Shown piece by piece: positions 1 through 9,873 of a DNA stretch of 64,000 nt (position 1 is the stretch's first letter; each line of letters starts with the position of its first letter). A program made the position numbers and the translations under genes. Source of the DNA: Cohnella abietis (lineage in GTDB: Bacteria; Bacillota; Bacilli; Paenibacillales; Paenibacillaceae); the NCBI RefSeq assembly GCF_004295585.1, contig NZ_AP019400.1, positions 2,323,501-2,387,500 of the forward strand, written 5' to 3'. Below the pieces are notes generated by a model. The model had not been told where the DNA came from. It made no database searches and was given only the letters and a program-made list of their open reading frames with translations.

Positions 1-1737
1 ATTGACAATTTATTGTTTGATTATGATATGAAGCAGGTAAGGGATGGTATTGCTGATTCGCGGATCGTTGTTGTTGCAATTGACGATGAGTCGCTAAGTC
101 AGTTAGGAAGATTCCCATGGGATCGTGCCGTATATGCCCAACTGCTAGCCAACATGAACGAGGAAGGAAATATCCCTACCTCAATTGCTTTTGATATTGT
201 TTTTAGTGAGGAAAGCGGTAATCCGGACAGTGACATGGCTTTTGCCGAAGCATTGGCCGAGTATCCTAATGTTATCTTGCCTGTTGTGGGGATTACAGAA
301 AATAATATAAACAACCGAACTGTGGTTAAGCGAGATCAGCTGTTGAAAGCAGTTAGTGTGTCGGAGCCCTACCAATTATTCGCAGATGTAACCAAGAAGG
401 CACACATCAACCGGGTTATTAGTCCAGACGGGGTCATTCGGCAAACCTGGTTAAAGATTCAATCCCCAACAGGTGAAGTTATCCCTTCATTGGCGTATTT
501 ATCGGCACAGATGGCTGGTGTGGATCTCAGTAAATACGATGCTATAACGGACCCTAGTAAAACGGCAGAACAAATCGCGAAAAATACCATTACAATAGAT
601 TATCAACTAAAAACAGAAAATTTCACGACGGTGTCGTTTGTACAGGTTCTGAATGGAGAGGTTCCTCCAGACTTATTCAAGGATTCGGTCGTCTTTATTG
701 GGTTTACGGCAGTAGGATTATCGAATGAGGGTGGGCAGGACACTGGGGTAACACCGATTGAGAAAGATATCAAAATGGTGTACGCACATGCTAACATCAC
801 TAATCAGCTACTTAAGGGAACATCAATCTCTTTTACTTCTAACTGGTCAGAGCTTGTCTTAATATTTGTGCTCTTTGTCCTGTTTGGCATTCTCCCGTGG
901 AGATTGAAAAATATTTACTCTATTCTTATTTTCTTGGCTGTCTTCTCATGCGTTCTATATGGACAATTTGCTCTCTATCAGCAATCAGCCATACATATTA
1001 ATATCATTTATGCATTACTTGCGATGATGCTGGCATACCTCGCTAATGTCTCGCTTAAGTCATATATGGATAGTGTTCAGAAGAGCTTCGTAACACGCCA
1101 GTTTGGGCGATATATCTCACCTGATCTCGTGAAGCAGATCGTCGCTCAGGATATTGAGATCAAATTAGGCGGAGACCTTAAGACTATATCCATTTTATTT
1201 CTTGATATTCGGGGGTTCACCCCATTATCTGAGAAATTGACTCCATCTGAGCTCGTTGACACCTTGAATACGATGTTTAATATGATCACCGAGACAACTC
1301 TTCGTAATCAGGGAACGATAGATAAGTTTATCGGAGATGCGGCTATGATTTTATTTAATGCTCCGCTTGAAGTTGTGGACCATGAGCGAATGGCAGTTAA
1401 GACCGCATATGAAATTCAGCAGGGCATGAAGAAGATTAAGGACGAGATCATGGAGAAATATCAATGTGAGGTTAACGTTGGGATTGGGATTCATGCGGGA
1501 CCTGTTGTTGTTGGAAATATAGGCTCTTATTTGCGGGTAGATTACACGGCGATTGGTGATAACGTCAATATTGCGGCCAGAATCGAATCACAAACAAAGA
1601 AGGGACAAGTTCATGTCTCCGAGCAGGTTTATGAGAAAACAAAACAATATTACCGCTTCGATGAGGGAGAAGACCGTATGTTCAAAGGTAAATCTCATCC
1701 GATACGGGTGTATGAGGTTCTTGGCATAGTTGAATAG
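1..1737 (+). CDS. CHASE2-domain adenylate/guanylate cyclase, 5' end outside window
   Basis: Class III nucleotide cyclase with an extracytoplasmic CHASE2 sensor. The frame is open from base 1, so the start lies upstream of the window; the TTG at 13 is not a convincing start. Order: CHASE2 region (about 1-800), three hydrophobic segments (about 835-1070), cyclase domain (about 1170-1700). The catalytic domain keeps the two metal-binding aspartates (in FLDIRGF and FIGDAAM), the base-recognition Lys in IDKFIGD, the Asp in TAIGDNVNIAARIE and the Arg of NIAAR, so it should be active, probably making cAMP. The FecR-domain protein follows after 67 bases. Known: CHASE2 cyclases often sit next to FecR-domain proteins. 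The signal sensed is unknown. Confidence 0.9.
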   Translation: MDNLLFDYDMKQVRDGIADSRIVVVAIDDESLSQLGRFPWDRAVYAQLLANMNEEGNIPTSIAFDIVFSEESGNPDSDMAFAEALAEYPNVILPVVGITENNINNRTVVKRDQLLKAVSVSEPYQLFADVTKKAHINRVISPDGVIRQTWLKIQSPTGEVIPSLAYLSAQMAGVDLSKYDAITDPSKTAEQIAKNTITIDYQLKTENFTTVSFVQVLNGEVPPDLFKDSVVFIGFTAVGLSNEGGQDTGVTPIEKDIKMVYAHANITNQLLKGTSISFTSNWSELVLIFVLFVLFGILPWRLKNIYSILIFLAVFSCVLYGQFALYQQSAIHINIIYALLAMMLAYLANVSLKSYMDSVQKSFVTRQFGRYISPDLVKQIVAQDIEIKLGGDLKTISILFLDIRGFTPLSEKLTPSELVDTLNTMFNMITETTLRNQGTIDKFIGDAAMILFNAPLEVVDHERMAVKTAYEIQQGMKKIKDEIMEKYQCEVNVGIGIHAGPVVVGNIGSYLRVDYTAIGDNVNIAARIESQTKKGQVHVSEQVYEKTKQYYRFDEGEDRMFKGKSHPIRVYEVLGIVE

Positions 1738-1804
1738 CTTCAGTTTTTTATGATAGCAGAAGTATCTATACAAATTCTGAACAAATAATTGAAGGGAGAT
1801 ATGA

Positions 1805-4462
1805 ATGATGAAAAAGTTCAGTTTGCATTTTATTGTAGCTTTACTAGTGTTAATGCCTTTACTTGGAGCTCTAGCCAATGAGTCTTCGGCTGCAGCATCG
1901 CGCGTGTCCGTTATTAAGGAGCTAAAGGGATCAGTGAAGGTCAAGAAATCTGGGGGCTCCAAGGAGTTTACGGCTTTTGTAAAAATGAGTCTGAATGAGG
2001 GAGATATTCTAAAGGTAGGTGCAGAGGGCTCTGCAGTGCTTCAATTTGGTAACGGTTCCTCGGAGGATGATCTAATGACGGTTTCCTCTAACACAACCTT
2101 GACCTTCTCCAAGCTTTCGGATAACAAAGGTACGACAACCAAAATCAGCATGCTAAAGGGCTCTGTATGGTCAAGTGTTAAATCTATTAAGAACAAGGAC
2201 GACAAATTCACATTGGAAACCCCTACCGCGATCATGGGTGTGCGCGGTACGAACTTGCTTGTGAGTGTCGATCCTTTCACTGGAGATTCCAAATTTGTTA
2301 TTTTATCAGGTGTAGGATCTATTGAACCACAGAAGAATAATCCTACGCTTGTGACTTTATTCCCGAACCAGCAGGTTACGATAGACGATCGCAATGAGAC
2401 GGAACAGTTTCCAGATGAAGTGATTATACTTGATCTGGAAAATTTCACGAAAATGATGGGTGCGAGTGCCAATCAAATTATTAAGGCAATCATAGTAGCG
2501 AAAGCAGAAATAGATAAGGAAAATGATGAGTTTATTAAGAAGAAGCAACAAGAGCTACAAAATAACAATAAAGATGATCTCGACAGGATACTTCAGAATT
2601 TAAACAACCTTATCGCAAATATAATAAAAAGTTCTTTTAATGATAAGAAGATTGATAAGGATAGTATTCTAAAAATCGTCGACGAAGTTAATAAAACGCT
2701 AACACAACCGAAAAAAATTGATCTAGACAACACAGTACCACTGCAATTGACAGAACAGGAAAAGAAAAAGCAAGAGGAGCTTAGAAAGCTTGAACAGGCC
2801 AAGTTGGAAAAGCTACAAAAAAGTAAAGAGCAAGAGGAGCTTCTCCGTCAAAAAGACGAATTGGCCAAGAAACTAGCAGATCTTAAAAAGAAAACAGATG
2901 ACGCAAATAAAAAAGCGGAAGATGATGCTAAGGAGAAGGCAAAGCTAGATTACGAGAAACAGCTTTCTGAGCTGGAAAAGAAGAAGTTTGAAGAGGAAAG
3001 CAAGAAGCGTGAGCAGGAGCTTAAAAATCAAACAGCTAGCCCAACTCCTACTCCTAGCCCGAGCTCTAACACAGGAACAGGTCCGACACCAACACCGACA
3101 CCGACACCGACACCGACACCAATGCCAACGTCGCCCTTTATCCTGTTTTTCAATAATCCAGGCGCATATACATGGGCCGAAAAAGATTTCTCTTACGAAT
3201 CATCCGTTCAGGAGTATTCTTTTGATTTGATCTTTAATACACAGTTGGCCCTCATAAAGCGAAATCAGATCCCGGGAGAATATGTTGTAAGTGTCGAATA
3301 CAGTAATCAAGAAACTGGCAACAACTATGTCCAAGTTCCGTTACACGAAATTGAAAATGGATATATCATCCCGCTTACAGTTAGGGAAAACAAAATTAAA
3401 GTTCATACTGAATCTGGTGAATCTAGTGAATTAATAGAGAAAAGTTATACCCTTACGGTTAATAGGAGCTCAGCACCGGAAGGACTGGCAGCTTGGAATG
3501 CATCGGCAATAGACAGAAATGAAGGCGTTTATTCTTTTGAGTGGCAAGGGACAGGAGTAGACAAGTATGCTTATGATTTGAGAACTTCTAGCGAAGTATC
3601 CCGAATATTCGATACGGTAAAATTATCGCTCGAATTTCAACCGGGAATTACGAATGCAGAGCTACATTATAAAGATGCAAACACAGAAGACAGGACCATA
3701 AGGTGGTCTGATAGTGGGTTGAAATCTATCGAAAACCTTCCTCAAGGATACATCTTTATGCAATTAAAATTATTTACAGGTAATCAAGTTTCACATACTA
3801 TGGGTCTTTGGTTGATTAATGGAAATGCCGATCTTAATAGAGATAAACCGTTAGTTATTACGGATAATCTTAATGCTCCTCTTGAGTATAAGTTTGAGTA
3901 TGAGTTTGAGGGTTATGATAATTATATTATTTTTGTTCCTGAAGAAGCGACAAGCATTTCATTAGCGAATAATGAATCCTCTAATATGCTAATACAATCC
4001 GTTTATTATGGTGATGAAAAATACACTACGGGTAATAACGGGAGTATAATGCTCCCCTTGTCAGAAGGGGAGTCATTCTTTACGGCTAATTTCGGAGACA
4101 TTAGTGGTTTAGAATATGAGACCATGTATTATGAATTTCAAGTCGTACGTGTTCCTACTGGAATTGCGAATTGGAGTATACAAAACAGCTATTCCGACTT
4201 TTATGACTACTGGGACAAGGAAGATAACTCAGGTGAGTACTCTACGACAACACCTGACAATGAATTGTTTCTCAATATTTCTACAAAAGAAAATGTGTCT
4301 TTAAAAATTTTCAAAGGATCAGAGCAAATAGCTCCTCCAAATCCAAGATATCGACTTGAGGGGCTTGAGGTTGGTGAGAATAAATTTACGATGTCAATTA
4401 CTAGTAATTCAACAACTAAAAACTATACATTAGTCGTGTATAGGCTCCCTCCTCCTGCTTGA
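1805..4462 (+). CDS. Secreted FecR-domain protein with coiled coil, TP-repeat linker and beta-sandwich repeats
   Basis: 885 aa. Signal peptide at about 1-31, FecR domain at about 40-150 (contains the typical TPTAIMGVRGT), a long Lys/Glu-rich coiled coil at about 225-410, a Thr-Pro linker at about 413-443 encoded by a CCGACA hexamer tract, then about three Ig/cadherin-like beta-sandwich units, each closing with a strand such as YTLTVNR, FQVVRV or YTLVVYR. Start: ATG 1805 (second ATG 1808) behind GAAGGGAG at 1791. No membrane anchor was seen at the C-terminus. The adjacent CHASE2 cyclase suggests a joint envelope signalling role; this is inference. Binding target unknown. Confidence 0.85.
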   Translation: MMKKFSLHFIVALLVLMPLLGALANESSAAASRVSVIKELKGSVKVKKSGGSKEFTAFVKMSLNEGDILKVGAEGSAVLQFGNGSSEDDLMTVSSNTTLTFSKLSDNKGTTTKISMLKGSVWSSVKSIKNKDDKFTLETPTAIMGVRGTNLLVSVDPFTGDSKFVILSGVGSIEPQKNNPTLVTLFPNQQVTIDDRNETEQFPDEVIILDLENFTKMMGASANQIIKAIIVAKAEIDKENDEFIKKKQQELQNNNKDDLDRILQNLNNLIANIIKSSFNDKKIDKDSILKIVDEVNKTLTQPKKIDLDNTVPLQLTEQEKKKQEELRKLEQAKLEKLQKSKEQEELLRQKDELAKKLADLKKKTDDANKKAEDDAKEKAKLDYEKQLSELEKKKFEEESKKREQELKNQTASPTPTPSPSSNTGTGPTPTPTPTPTPTPMPTSPFILFFNNPGAYTWAEKDFSYESSVQEYSFDLIFNTQLALIKRNQIPGEYVVSVEYSNQETGNNYVQVPLHEIENGYIIPLTVRENKIKVHTESGESSELIEKSYTLTVNRSSAPEGLAAWNASAIDRNEGVYSFEWQGTGVDKYAYDLRTSSEVSRIFDTVKLSLEFQPGITNAELHYKDANTEDRTIRWSDSGLKSIENLPQGYIFMQLKLFTGNQVSHTMGLWLINGNADLNRDKPLVITDNLNAPLEYKFEYEFEGYDNYIIFVPEEATSISLANNESSNMLIQSVYYGDEKYTTGNNGSIMLPLSEGESFFTANFGDISGLEYETMYYEFQVVRVPTGIANWSIQNSYSDFYDYWDKEDNSGEYSTTTPDNELFLNISTKENVSLKIFKGSEQIAPPNPRYRLEGLEVGENKFTMSITSNSTTKNYTLVVYRLPPPA

Positions 4463-4501
4463 GCAAGAGCTTAAAATCTTTATTATTAAGGAGATTATGG
4501 A

Positions 4502-6073
4502 ATGAAAATAGAATTTAAGAAAATAGTAGCAGCAGCTCTAACGTTCACTGTACTCACGTTACCAACAGCAGCTTTGGCTGCCTCCAGCACAGAGTGGACA
4601 AAGTCAGCGAAGCTTTATGAGGTGCACACATGGACTGGCAATTCTGAAATTGGACATCGTAATGGCTCGGTTAGCGAAGCTACGTTCTTTCAACCCAAAT
4701 CTGTTGTAGTTACAGCGGACGGAAATTTGCTTGTGACGGATTCTTCCAATCATTTTATTCGTAAAATATCGGTAGACAAGGTAGATGACTATACGGGTTA
4801 TAAATTGGGAGTGGATGAGAACAAGCTACCCATTGGCGGATACAACGACGATATATTAAAAGATGCAGCTTTCAATAAACCATCCGGGCTAGCGATAGAT
4901 GCACAAGGAAACGTATTTGTGGCGGATACAGACAATAATGCCATACGTAAAATTTCCAAGGACGGAAAAGTAACGACATTGGCGGGCAATGGTCTTCTTG
5001 GTCTGGCTGACGGAGTAGGTGAGAAGGCGAAATTCTATAGTCCATCTGATGTCGCAGTAGATTCTCAAGGTAATGTCTATGTAGCAGATACCTTGAACAA
5101 TGTTATCCGTAAAATTACAGCTGATGGAACGGTGAAGACGTTAACGGCTCCTTCAACAAGAGTCGTAGAATATTTTCCAGGGGTTGCTGAAGCAGTAGGG
5201 GATTTCTTGGACGGACCAATTCCTTCAGCTAAATTCAATGAACCAAGCGGGCTAGTCATTGATAATAAAGGCAACTTATATGTTAGTGATCGCGGCAATC
5301 AACGTATTCGTTACATTGATTTCGCTAATGGCAAAGTTTCCACTGTAGCTGGAGGAGGAGAGTTAGCTAAACAAGCTCCTTATGTAGAGGGAGATTATGT
5401 AGACGGTCCTGCGGCTCAATCGCGATTGAATGCTCCAGAAGGTTTGACAGTAACTGCTGACGGTTCACTAATTGTTGCTGACAGCTTAAATCATGTCATC
5501 CGCATTATTAAAGACGGCACAGTGTCGACGTTAGCAGGAGTTCCTACTGAGTTCGGTAAAGCAAACGGAATTGCTAGCTCAGCACAATTTAATCATCCGA
5601 CAGATGTTGTGGTACTCCCGGACGGTCGTTTAGTCATCGTCGATGAATCAGGTAACAAGATCCGAGTCCTTCAGAAATATGCCAAGCCAGCTGCATTGCC
5701 AGCTTCCGTTATTTCTGTCTTGTACGACGGAAAGCTTGTTCCATCGGATGTGCCTGCACAGAACAAATCGAATGCCGTATTGCTACCAGTTCGAAGTGTA
5801 GGAGAGACGTTAGGCTATAAAGTCGAATTTGATAATAAGACGGGAAATGCTATTCTTACTAAAGGCGATGCTGTCTATACCGTCAGCAAAAATGCGAATA
5901 CGGTTAAGAAAACAGTGAATGGGAAGAGCGAAGCACTGACCTTGAACTCAGAGACGGCTTTTGTAAATAATCGCTTTTTAATTCCTGTTCGCTTCTTCGC
6001 TATTGAAAGTGATCTCGATATCCAATGGGACAGTGAATTTCAAATTGTCGTCATTCGCAATAAAACCTTTTAG
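4502..6073 (+). CDS. Secreted NHL-repeat beta-propeller protein with copper amine oxidase-like stalk domain
   Basis: 523 aa with a signal peptide (about 1-26, ending in AALAA). Residues about 45-395 hold NHL repeats of the type GLAIDAQGNVFVADTDNNAIRKI, giving a beta-propeller. Residues about 405-520 match the copper amine oxidase N-terminal-type stalk domain (LLPVRSVGETLGY, FLIPVRFFA), a common non-catalytic wall-associated module in Paenibacillaceae. Ribosome binding site AAGGAG just upstream. It lies 39 bases after the FecR gene and 16 before the L,D-transpeptidase, so an operon is likely. No enzyme active site was seen; a binding or scaffold role is likely. Confidence 0.85.
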   Translation: MKIEFKKIVAAALTFTVLTLPTAALAASSTEWTKSAKLYEVHTWTGNSEIGHRNGSVSEATFFQPKSVVVTADGNLLVTDSSNHFIRKISVDKVDDYTGYKLGVDENKLPIGGYNDDILKDAAFNKPSGLAIDAQGNVFVADTDNNAIRKISKDGKVTTLAGNGLLGLADGVGEKAKFYSPSDVAVDSQGNVYVADTLNNVIRKITADGTVKTLTAPSTRVVEYFPGVAEAVGDFLDGPIPSAKFNEPSGLVIDNKGNLYVSDRGNQRIRYIDFANGKVSTVAGGGELAKQAPYVEGDYVDGPAAQSRLNAPEGLTVTADGSLIVADSLNHVIRIIKDGTVSTLAGVPTEFGKANGIASSAQFNHPTDVVVLPDGRLVIVDESGNKIRVLQKYAKPAALPASVISVLYDGKLVPSDVPAQNKSNAVLLPVRSVGETLGYKVEFDNKTGNAILTKGDAVYTVSKNANTVKKTVNGKSEALTLNSETAFVNNRFLIPVRFFAIESDLDIQWDSEFQIVVIRNKTF

Positions 6074-6089
6074 GTAGAGAGGTGAACTC

Positions 6090-7550
6090 ATGAGCAAGGA
6101 ATCACGCATTGACGAACAGATCCAACATTTCTATGACAATGTTCCCAATGTAGGGGATGCCTTGCCGCTCAAGGATTACCTCCTCAAGCATGAAGATAGC
6201 CGGATGGCATGGTACTTGCTCGGCAAGGAATATGAGGGACAGAAAGACACAGCTAAGGCTACTTATTGCTTCGCACAGGCAGGAGAAATATATGAGGCGT
6301 TTGAATCAAAGCCTGCGCCTATGTTACCTGTTAGTAAGTCGAAAAACAAAAGTAGAAGCCGCTTAAAATGGATTATTGGCATTCTAGCTCCTTTTCTATT
6401 AGTTGGTCTTGCTGTTGGAGCGATTAAAGCATTTGCTCCGGACAAAAGTGAGCCGCTGTCAAATGTGCCTGTAGCTGAGGGGACGCTAACACCAGTCAGC
6501 CCCTCAGTTCCAACTAGGGGTACTCAAGCTTCGCTCCCTCCGAATGTGGTCCCACCGGATCAAATCGCGGGAGCATCAAGCTCGGATAAAGATGGGGGTC
6601 AAGTGTTAGGGGCACTATTGACGAATAATCCCTCCCGACAGCCGCGATTGCTTATTAAAACACCAGCCCTGGGCAAATGGAGCGACTGGGTGAAGAGTGG
6701 GAAGCTTATCGCATCGGTTACATCAGATAAAGAATCAGGTACTGCCGCAATCAATTGGTATGATTCCAAATGGTGTAATTGTAAGCCGGATGATGCGACA
6801 TCAACCCAGAAGCTTGTGAAGGGTTGGATGCCGCTACAGGAAGAGAAAATCGTACTGCGCTCAGCTATTATTCGTTATAAGGCTAGCACGGGGAAGTGGC
6901 CGGCTACGCCTGAGACGTTAGCAGCTGACTATCCTAACAATACGATGGCGGGATGGACAGAAGGGATGACGCCTTGGTTCGATGAGCTTAAAGGTAATCT
7001 CGAGAACAAGAAGGATGGAAAAATCCCACAAGCTCCTGCTTGGCCGGATAATACAGGGCCAGATATGGGCCATGGGACACCTTCGGGACAATTATCCGCT
7101 ATGGCTGAGCAACCGCTCGCTATAATGATTGATACGGAAAATCATAGATTGGCTGTTGTGAGCGGCAATGTTCTATTACGTAATTATGAGGTAGGCTTAG
7201 GAGGAAGTAAGACGCCTGAGCGAAGCTTTGTTATTTCGGAAAAGGTCAAAAATCCAAACGGCCGTAGCGATGGAGCCTTCGGCAGTCGAGGAATGACCTT
7301 ATCCGATACGCGATATGGAATTCATGGAACGGATGAGCCCAAAAGCATAGGCAAGGATGAATCACATGGGTGCGTCAGAATGAAGAAAGAAGATGTGGAA
7401 GAATTATTTGATTTAGTACCATTAGGAACCCCTGTAACAATAGCAAAAGGAGGCTTGCCCAACGAACTGAGAGCTCCACCGGAACGATTCCGGCTAACGA
7501 GCACGCAGGACGAGACAAACCCCCACAAGGTATATGACTGGTTAAATTAA
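6090..7550 (+). CDS. YkuD-family L,D-transpeptidase with N-terminal TPR-like segment and one TM helix
   Basis: 486 aa. N-terminal cytoplasmic TPR-like region (about 30-70), transmembrane helix at about 93-115, Pro/Ser-rich linker, a middle domain with four closely spaced Trp/Cys features (WYDSKWCNCKP), then the YkuD domain (about 345-455). The catalytic signature is complete: GIHGTDEP followed by SHGCVRM, with the nucleophile Cys near residue 428. Such enzymes make 3-3 cross-links or attach proteins to peptidoglycan outside the membrane. Start ATG 6090 has GAGAGGTGA upstream. Being last in the cyclase-FecR-NHL-YkuD run, it may anchor or remodel wall under that system's control (inference). 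Confidence 0.88.
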   Translation: MSKESRIDEQIQHFYDNVPNVGDALPLKDYLLKHEDSRMAWYLLGKEYEGQKDTAKATYCFAQAGEIYEAFESKPAPMLPVSKSKNKSRSRLKWIIGILAPFLLVGLAVGAIKAFAPDKSEPLSNVPVAEGTLTPVSPSVPTRGTQASLPPNVVPPDQIAGASSSDKDGGQVLGALLTNNPSRQPRLLIKTPALGKWSDWVKSGKLIASVTSDKESGTAAINWYDSKWCNCKPDDATSTQKLVKGWMPLQEEKIVLRSAIIRYKASTGKWPATPETLAADYPNNTMAGWTEGMTPWFDELKGNLENKKDGKIPQAPAWPDNTGPDMGHGTPSGQLSAMAEQPLAIMIDTENHRLAVVSGNVLLRNYEVGLGGSKTPERSFVISEKVKNPNGRSDGAFGSRGMTLSDTRYGIHGTDEPKSIGKDESHGCVRMKKEDVEELFDLVPLGTPVTIAKGGLPNELRAPPERFRLTSTQDETNPHKVYDWLN

Positions 7551-7565
7551 AATGATGCAGAAAAA

Positions 7566-7709
7566 TTAGACATCCAAGGCAAGCAGTGTAGCCATAACCC
7601 CCACAATAACTACAAAAGCCACCCCGATCCAGATAAGCGCCTTCTTATTTAATTGCTCCTTCGGTTTGGCGCGGGATGTGACGGGTGGTTTTTTTCTGGC
7701 TGTGCTCAT
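7566..7709 (-). CDS. Small single-pass membrane protein, unknown function
   Basis: 47 aa from ATG at 7709, preceded by AGAGAGGTTG on the minus strand. A longer in-frame start at 7796 exists, but its extra N-terminus is unconvincing and lacks a ribosome binding site. Basic, Pro/Lys-rich N-terminus (about 1-25) followed by one hydrophobic helix (about 29-46) that ends the protein, so N-inside topology is expected. Convergent with the L,D-transpeptidase gene, 15 bases apart. No family recognised. Confidence 0.6.
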   Translation of the reverse strand: MSTARKKPPVTSRAKPKEQLNKKALIWIGVAFVVIVGVMATLLALDV

Positions 7710-7950
7710 GATAATCAACCTCTCTATCATATGATTCGTTAATCCTTCCATTGTAATCGTTTTCCCAGAGAAATACCAGACGGGGATAAGAGACAAATGA
7801 GCGATGAGAAGGATGAATTCAAACGAATCTAGATGAAGAGAGACTAAGCGGGCTTTATCCCCTTTTCTTTTCTCTTGGAAAAGGCTAAACTGTTACCCGA
7901 AAGGTTTTCTTTAATACACGTGTAATCTATTGTTAGTGTTTCTTGAAAGG

Positions 7951-9057
7951 ATGTCGAATTCATTGTTGTACCAAATAGCTAAACCCTTCTTATTCAAAAT
8001 GGACCCTGAAGCTGCACATCATCTGATCGTAGACGGAATGGGTGTTTCTGCGAAAATCCCAGGTATGCCCTCGCTGCTATCTGCAGTATGGGGCACGAAA
8101 GATTCTCCAGAGCTGGCAGTCGACTTATTCGGTCTTCATTTTAATCATCCTGTTGGCTTGGCTGCAGGTCTTGATAAGAACGCGAAGGCAGTGACTGGCC
8201 TATCGAGAATTGGATTATCTTTTCTAGAAGTGGGAACCGTTACTCCGAAGGGGCAAGCTGGTAATGAGCAGCCTCGTTTGTTTAGGCTTCCTCCGGATGA
8301 AGCGCTTATTAATAGGATGGGCTTCAATAATGATGGAGCAGATGTAATGGCTGAGCGGCTCTCGAAGCTTTCTCGGCATCGGATACCTCTAGCCGTAAAT
8401 ATTGGTAAGAATAAGCTTACACCTAATGAAAATGCAGCGGATGACTATCGGGCTTGTGTGCAGAAGCTGTTTCCTTATGGTGATTTTTTCGTTGTGAATA
8501 TTAGCTCACCTAATACTCCGGATTTAAGGGCTCTGCAGCATGGAGACGAATTACGTAGTCTACTTGACGCGGTCAAGGATGAGATGGGTAAGCAAGCTGA
8601 AAGACATGGTGAATTACCGAAGCCAATTTTAGTAAAGATTGCTCCGGATAATACGGAAGAGCAAATCATGTACATGGCTGAAGCTATTCAGCTTAGTGGA
8701 ATGTCAGGTATTATCGCTACGAATACAACGATTAGTCGTGATGGATTAACACACAAGAGTGCAGGAGAAATGGGCGGGCTTAGCGGTCGTCCGCTAACGC
8801 AACGTTCGACGGAAGTCATCCGAAGCTTATACCGAATTACACAAGGAAAGCTTCCAATTATCGGCTCTGGCGGCATTTTCACAGCAGATGATGCTTATGA
8901 AAAAATTCGTGCGGGGGCAAGTTTAGTAGAAGTATACACCGCGCTTATTTATAAGGGGCCTGCATTATTAAAGGAAATACATGGCGGCTTGAAGAAGAAA
9001 TTAAAGCAAGATGGATTTACTCGTATTACGCAAGCGATAGGCGCGGATCACCGTTAG
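7951..9057 (+). CDS. pyrD: Dihydroorotate dehydrogenase (quinone), class 2
   Basis: Oxidises dihydroorotate to orotate with a membrane quinone in pyrimidine synthesis; FMN enzyme. The N-terminal helix pair (YQIAKPFLFKMDPEAAHH) that docks to membrane and quinone marks class 2. NRMGFNNDG, NISSPNTP (with the catalytic Ser), GLSGRPL and IGSGGI (FMN phosphate) are present. Start is uncertain: ATG 7951 touches GAAAGG, giving no spacing, while TTG 7963 has good spacing and begins MLYQIAKP like relatives; TTG 7930 is also in frame. Notable: Bacillus normally carries class 1B (pyrD-pyrK) in the pyr operon; this stands alone. relQ starts 11 bases downstream. Confidence 0.95.
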   Translation: MSNSLLYQIAKPFLFKMDPEAAHHLIVDGMGVSAKIPGMPSLLSAVWGTKDSPELAVDLFGLHFNHPVGLAAGLDKNAKAVTGLSRIGLSFLEVGTVTPKGQAGNEQPRLFRLPPDEALINRMGFNNDGADVMAERLSKLSRHRIPLAVNIGKNKLTPNENAADDYRACVQKLFPYGDFFVVNISSPNTPDLRALQHGDELRSLLDAVKDEMGKQAERHGELPKPILVKIAPDNTEEQIMYMAEAIQLSGMSGIIATNTTISRDGLTHKSAGEMGGLSGRPLTQRSTEVIRSLYRITQGKLPIIGSGGIFTADDAYEKIRAGASLVEVYTALIYKGPALLKEIHGGLKKKLKQDGFTRITQAIGADHR

Positions 9058-9068
9058 GGGGTTTTTCG

Positions 9069-9872
9069 ATGGACGGAAGGGACTGGGGGAAGTTCCTGCT
9101 TCCCTATGAGCAAGCTGCGGAAGAGCTTAAGGTTAAGCTGAAGGCACTCCGTTCTGAGCTTAAGGCTAGAGATGAGTATGCTCCGATTGAATTCGTTACA
9201 GGTCGAGTGAAGCGGGTATCAAGCATATTGGAAAAAGCACGTCGACTATCTGTGCCGCTTGATCGGATCGAGCTTGGCATTGAGGATATTGCGGGCATCC
9301 GAATTATGTGTCAGTTCGTGGACGATATATACCGTGTAGCTGAATTAATTCGCCAGCGTAAGGACCTGAAGCTTGTATATGAGAAAGACTATATAACAAA
9401 CTACAAGGACAGTGGTTATCGGAGCTACCATCTCATCGTCGAATACCCGGTGCAGACTTCTCTTGGTTCTAAGCCTGTCCTGGCAGAAATACAAATCCGT
9501 ACACTGGCGATGAATTTCTGGGCGACGATCGAGCATTCTTTGAATTACAAATATCGTGATCAATTGCCTTCTCATGTTAGAGAAAGGCTACGCAAGGCAG
9601 CTGAAGCGGCTTTCCAGCTCGATACAGAGATGTCCAGCATACGTCAGGAGATTGTAGATGCGCAGCAGGATTTCGAAGAAAGCTCAGTTATCGTACGGCG
9701 GGTGCTTAACGAGATTCAGGAGCTTTATTTTTTCCGTAGAGTAAGAGAGGCTGCTCAGTTCCAACTTCGCTTTAATGAGCTGTGGGAGCATGACGATGTG
9801 TGGGGCCTTAAAGAGCTATCCCTCGAAATTCAGGCCGCTTTGGACCGTGCAGGAAAGGGCGGGACAAGTTAA
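9069..9872 (+). CDS. relQ: Small alarmone synthetase (GTP pyrophosphokinase), RelQ/YjbM type
   Basis: 267 aa, longer than the 211-aa B. subtilis YjbM, the extra length being C-terminal. Transfers pyrophosphate from ATP to GDP/GTP to make (p)ppGpp; single synthetase domain, no hydrolase or regulatory domains. Strong family matches: PIEFVTGRVK, IEDIAGIRIMCQF, DSGYRSYHLIV, EIQIRTLAMNFWATIEHS. Residues beyond about 190 are helical and probably mediate tetramer formation. Start ATG 9069 follows GGGGG. The next gene starts one base after the stop, so translation is coupled. Its place after pyrD suggests a link of nucleotide supply with alarmone synthesis (inference). Confidence 0.93.
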   Translation: MDGRDWGKFLLPYEQAAEELKVKLKALRSELKARDEYAPIEFVTGRVKRVSSILEKARRLSVPLDRIELGIEDIAGIRIMCQFVDDIYRVAELIRQRKDLKLVYEKDYITNYKDSGYRSYHLIVEYPVQTSLGSKPVLAEIQIRTLAMNFWATIEHSLNYKYRDQLPSHVRERLRKAAEAAFQLDTEMSSIRQEIVDAQQDFEESSVIVRRVLNEIQELYFFRRVREAAQFQLRFNELWEHDDVWGLKELSLEIQAALDRAGKGGTS

Positions 9873-9873
9873 G

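Noticed and set aside
13..1737. TTG at 13 as the true start of the cyclase gene
   Set aside because: The frame is open to base 1, no ribosome binding site is visible and the CHASE2 domain would be truncated; the gene begins upstream of the window.
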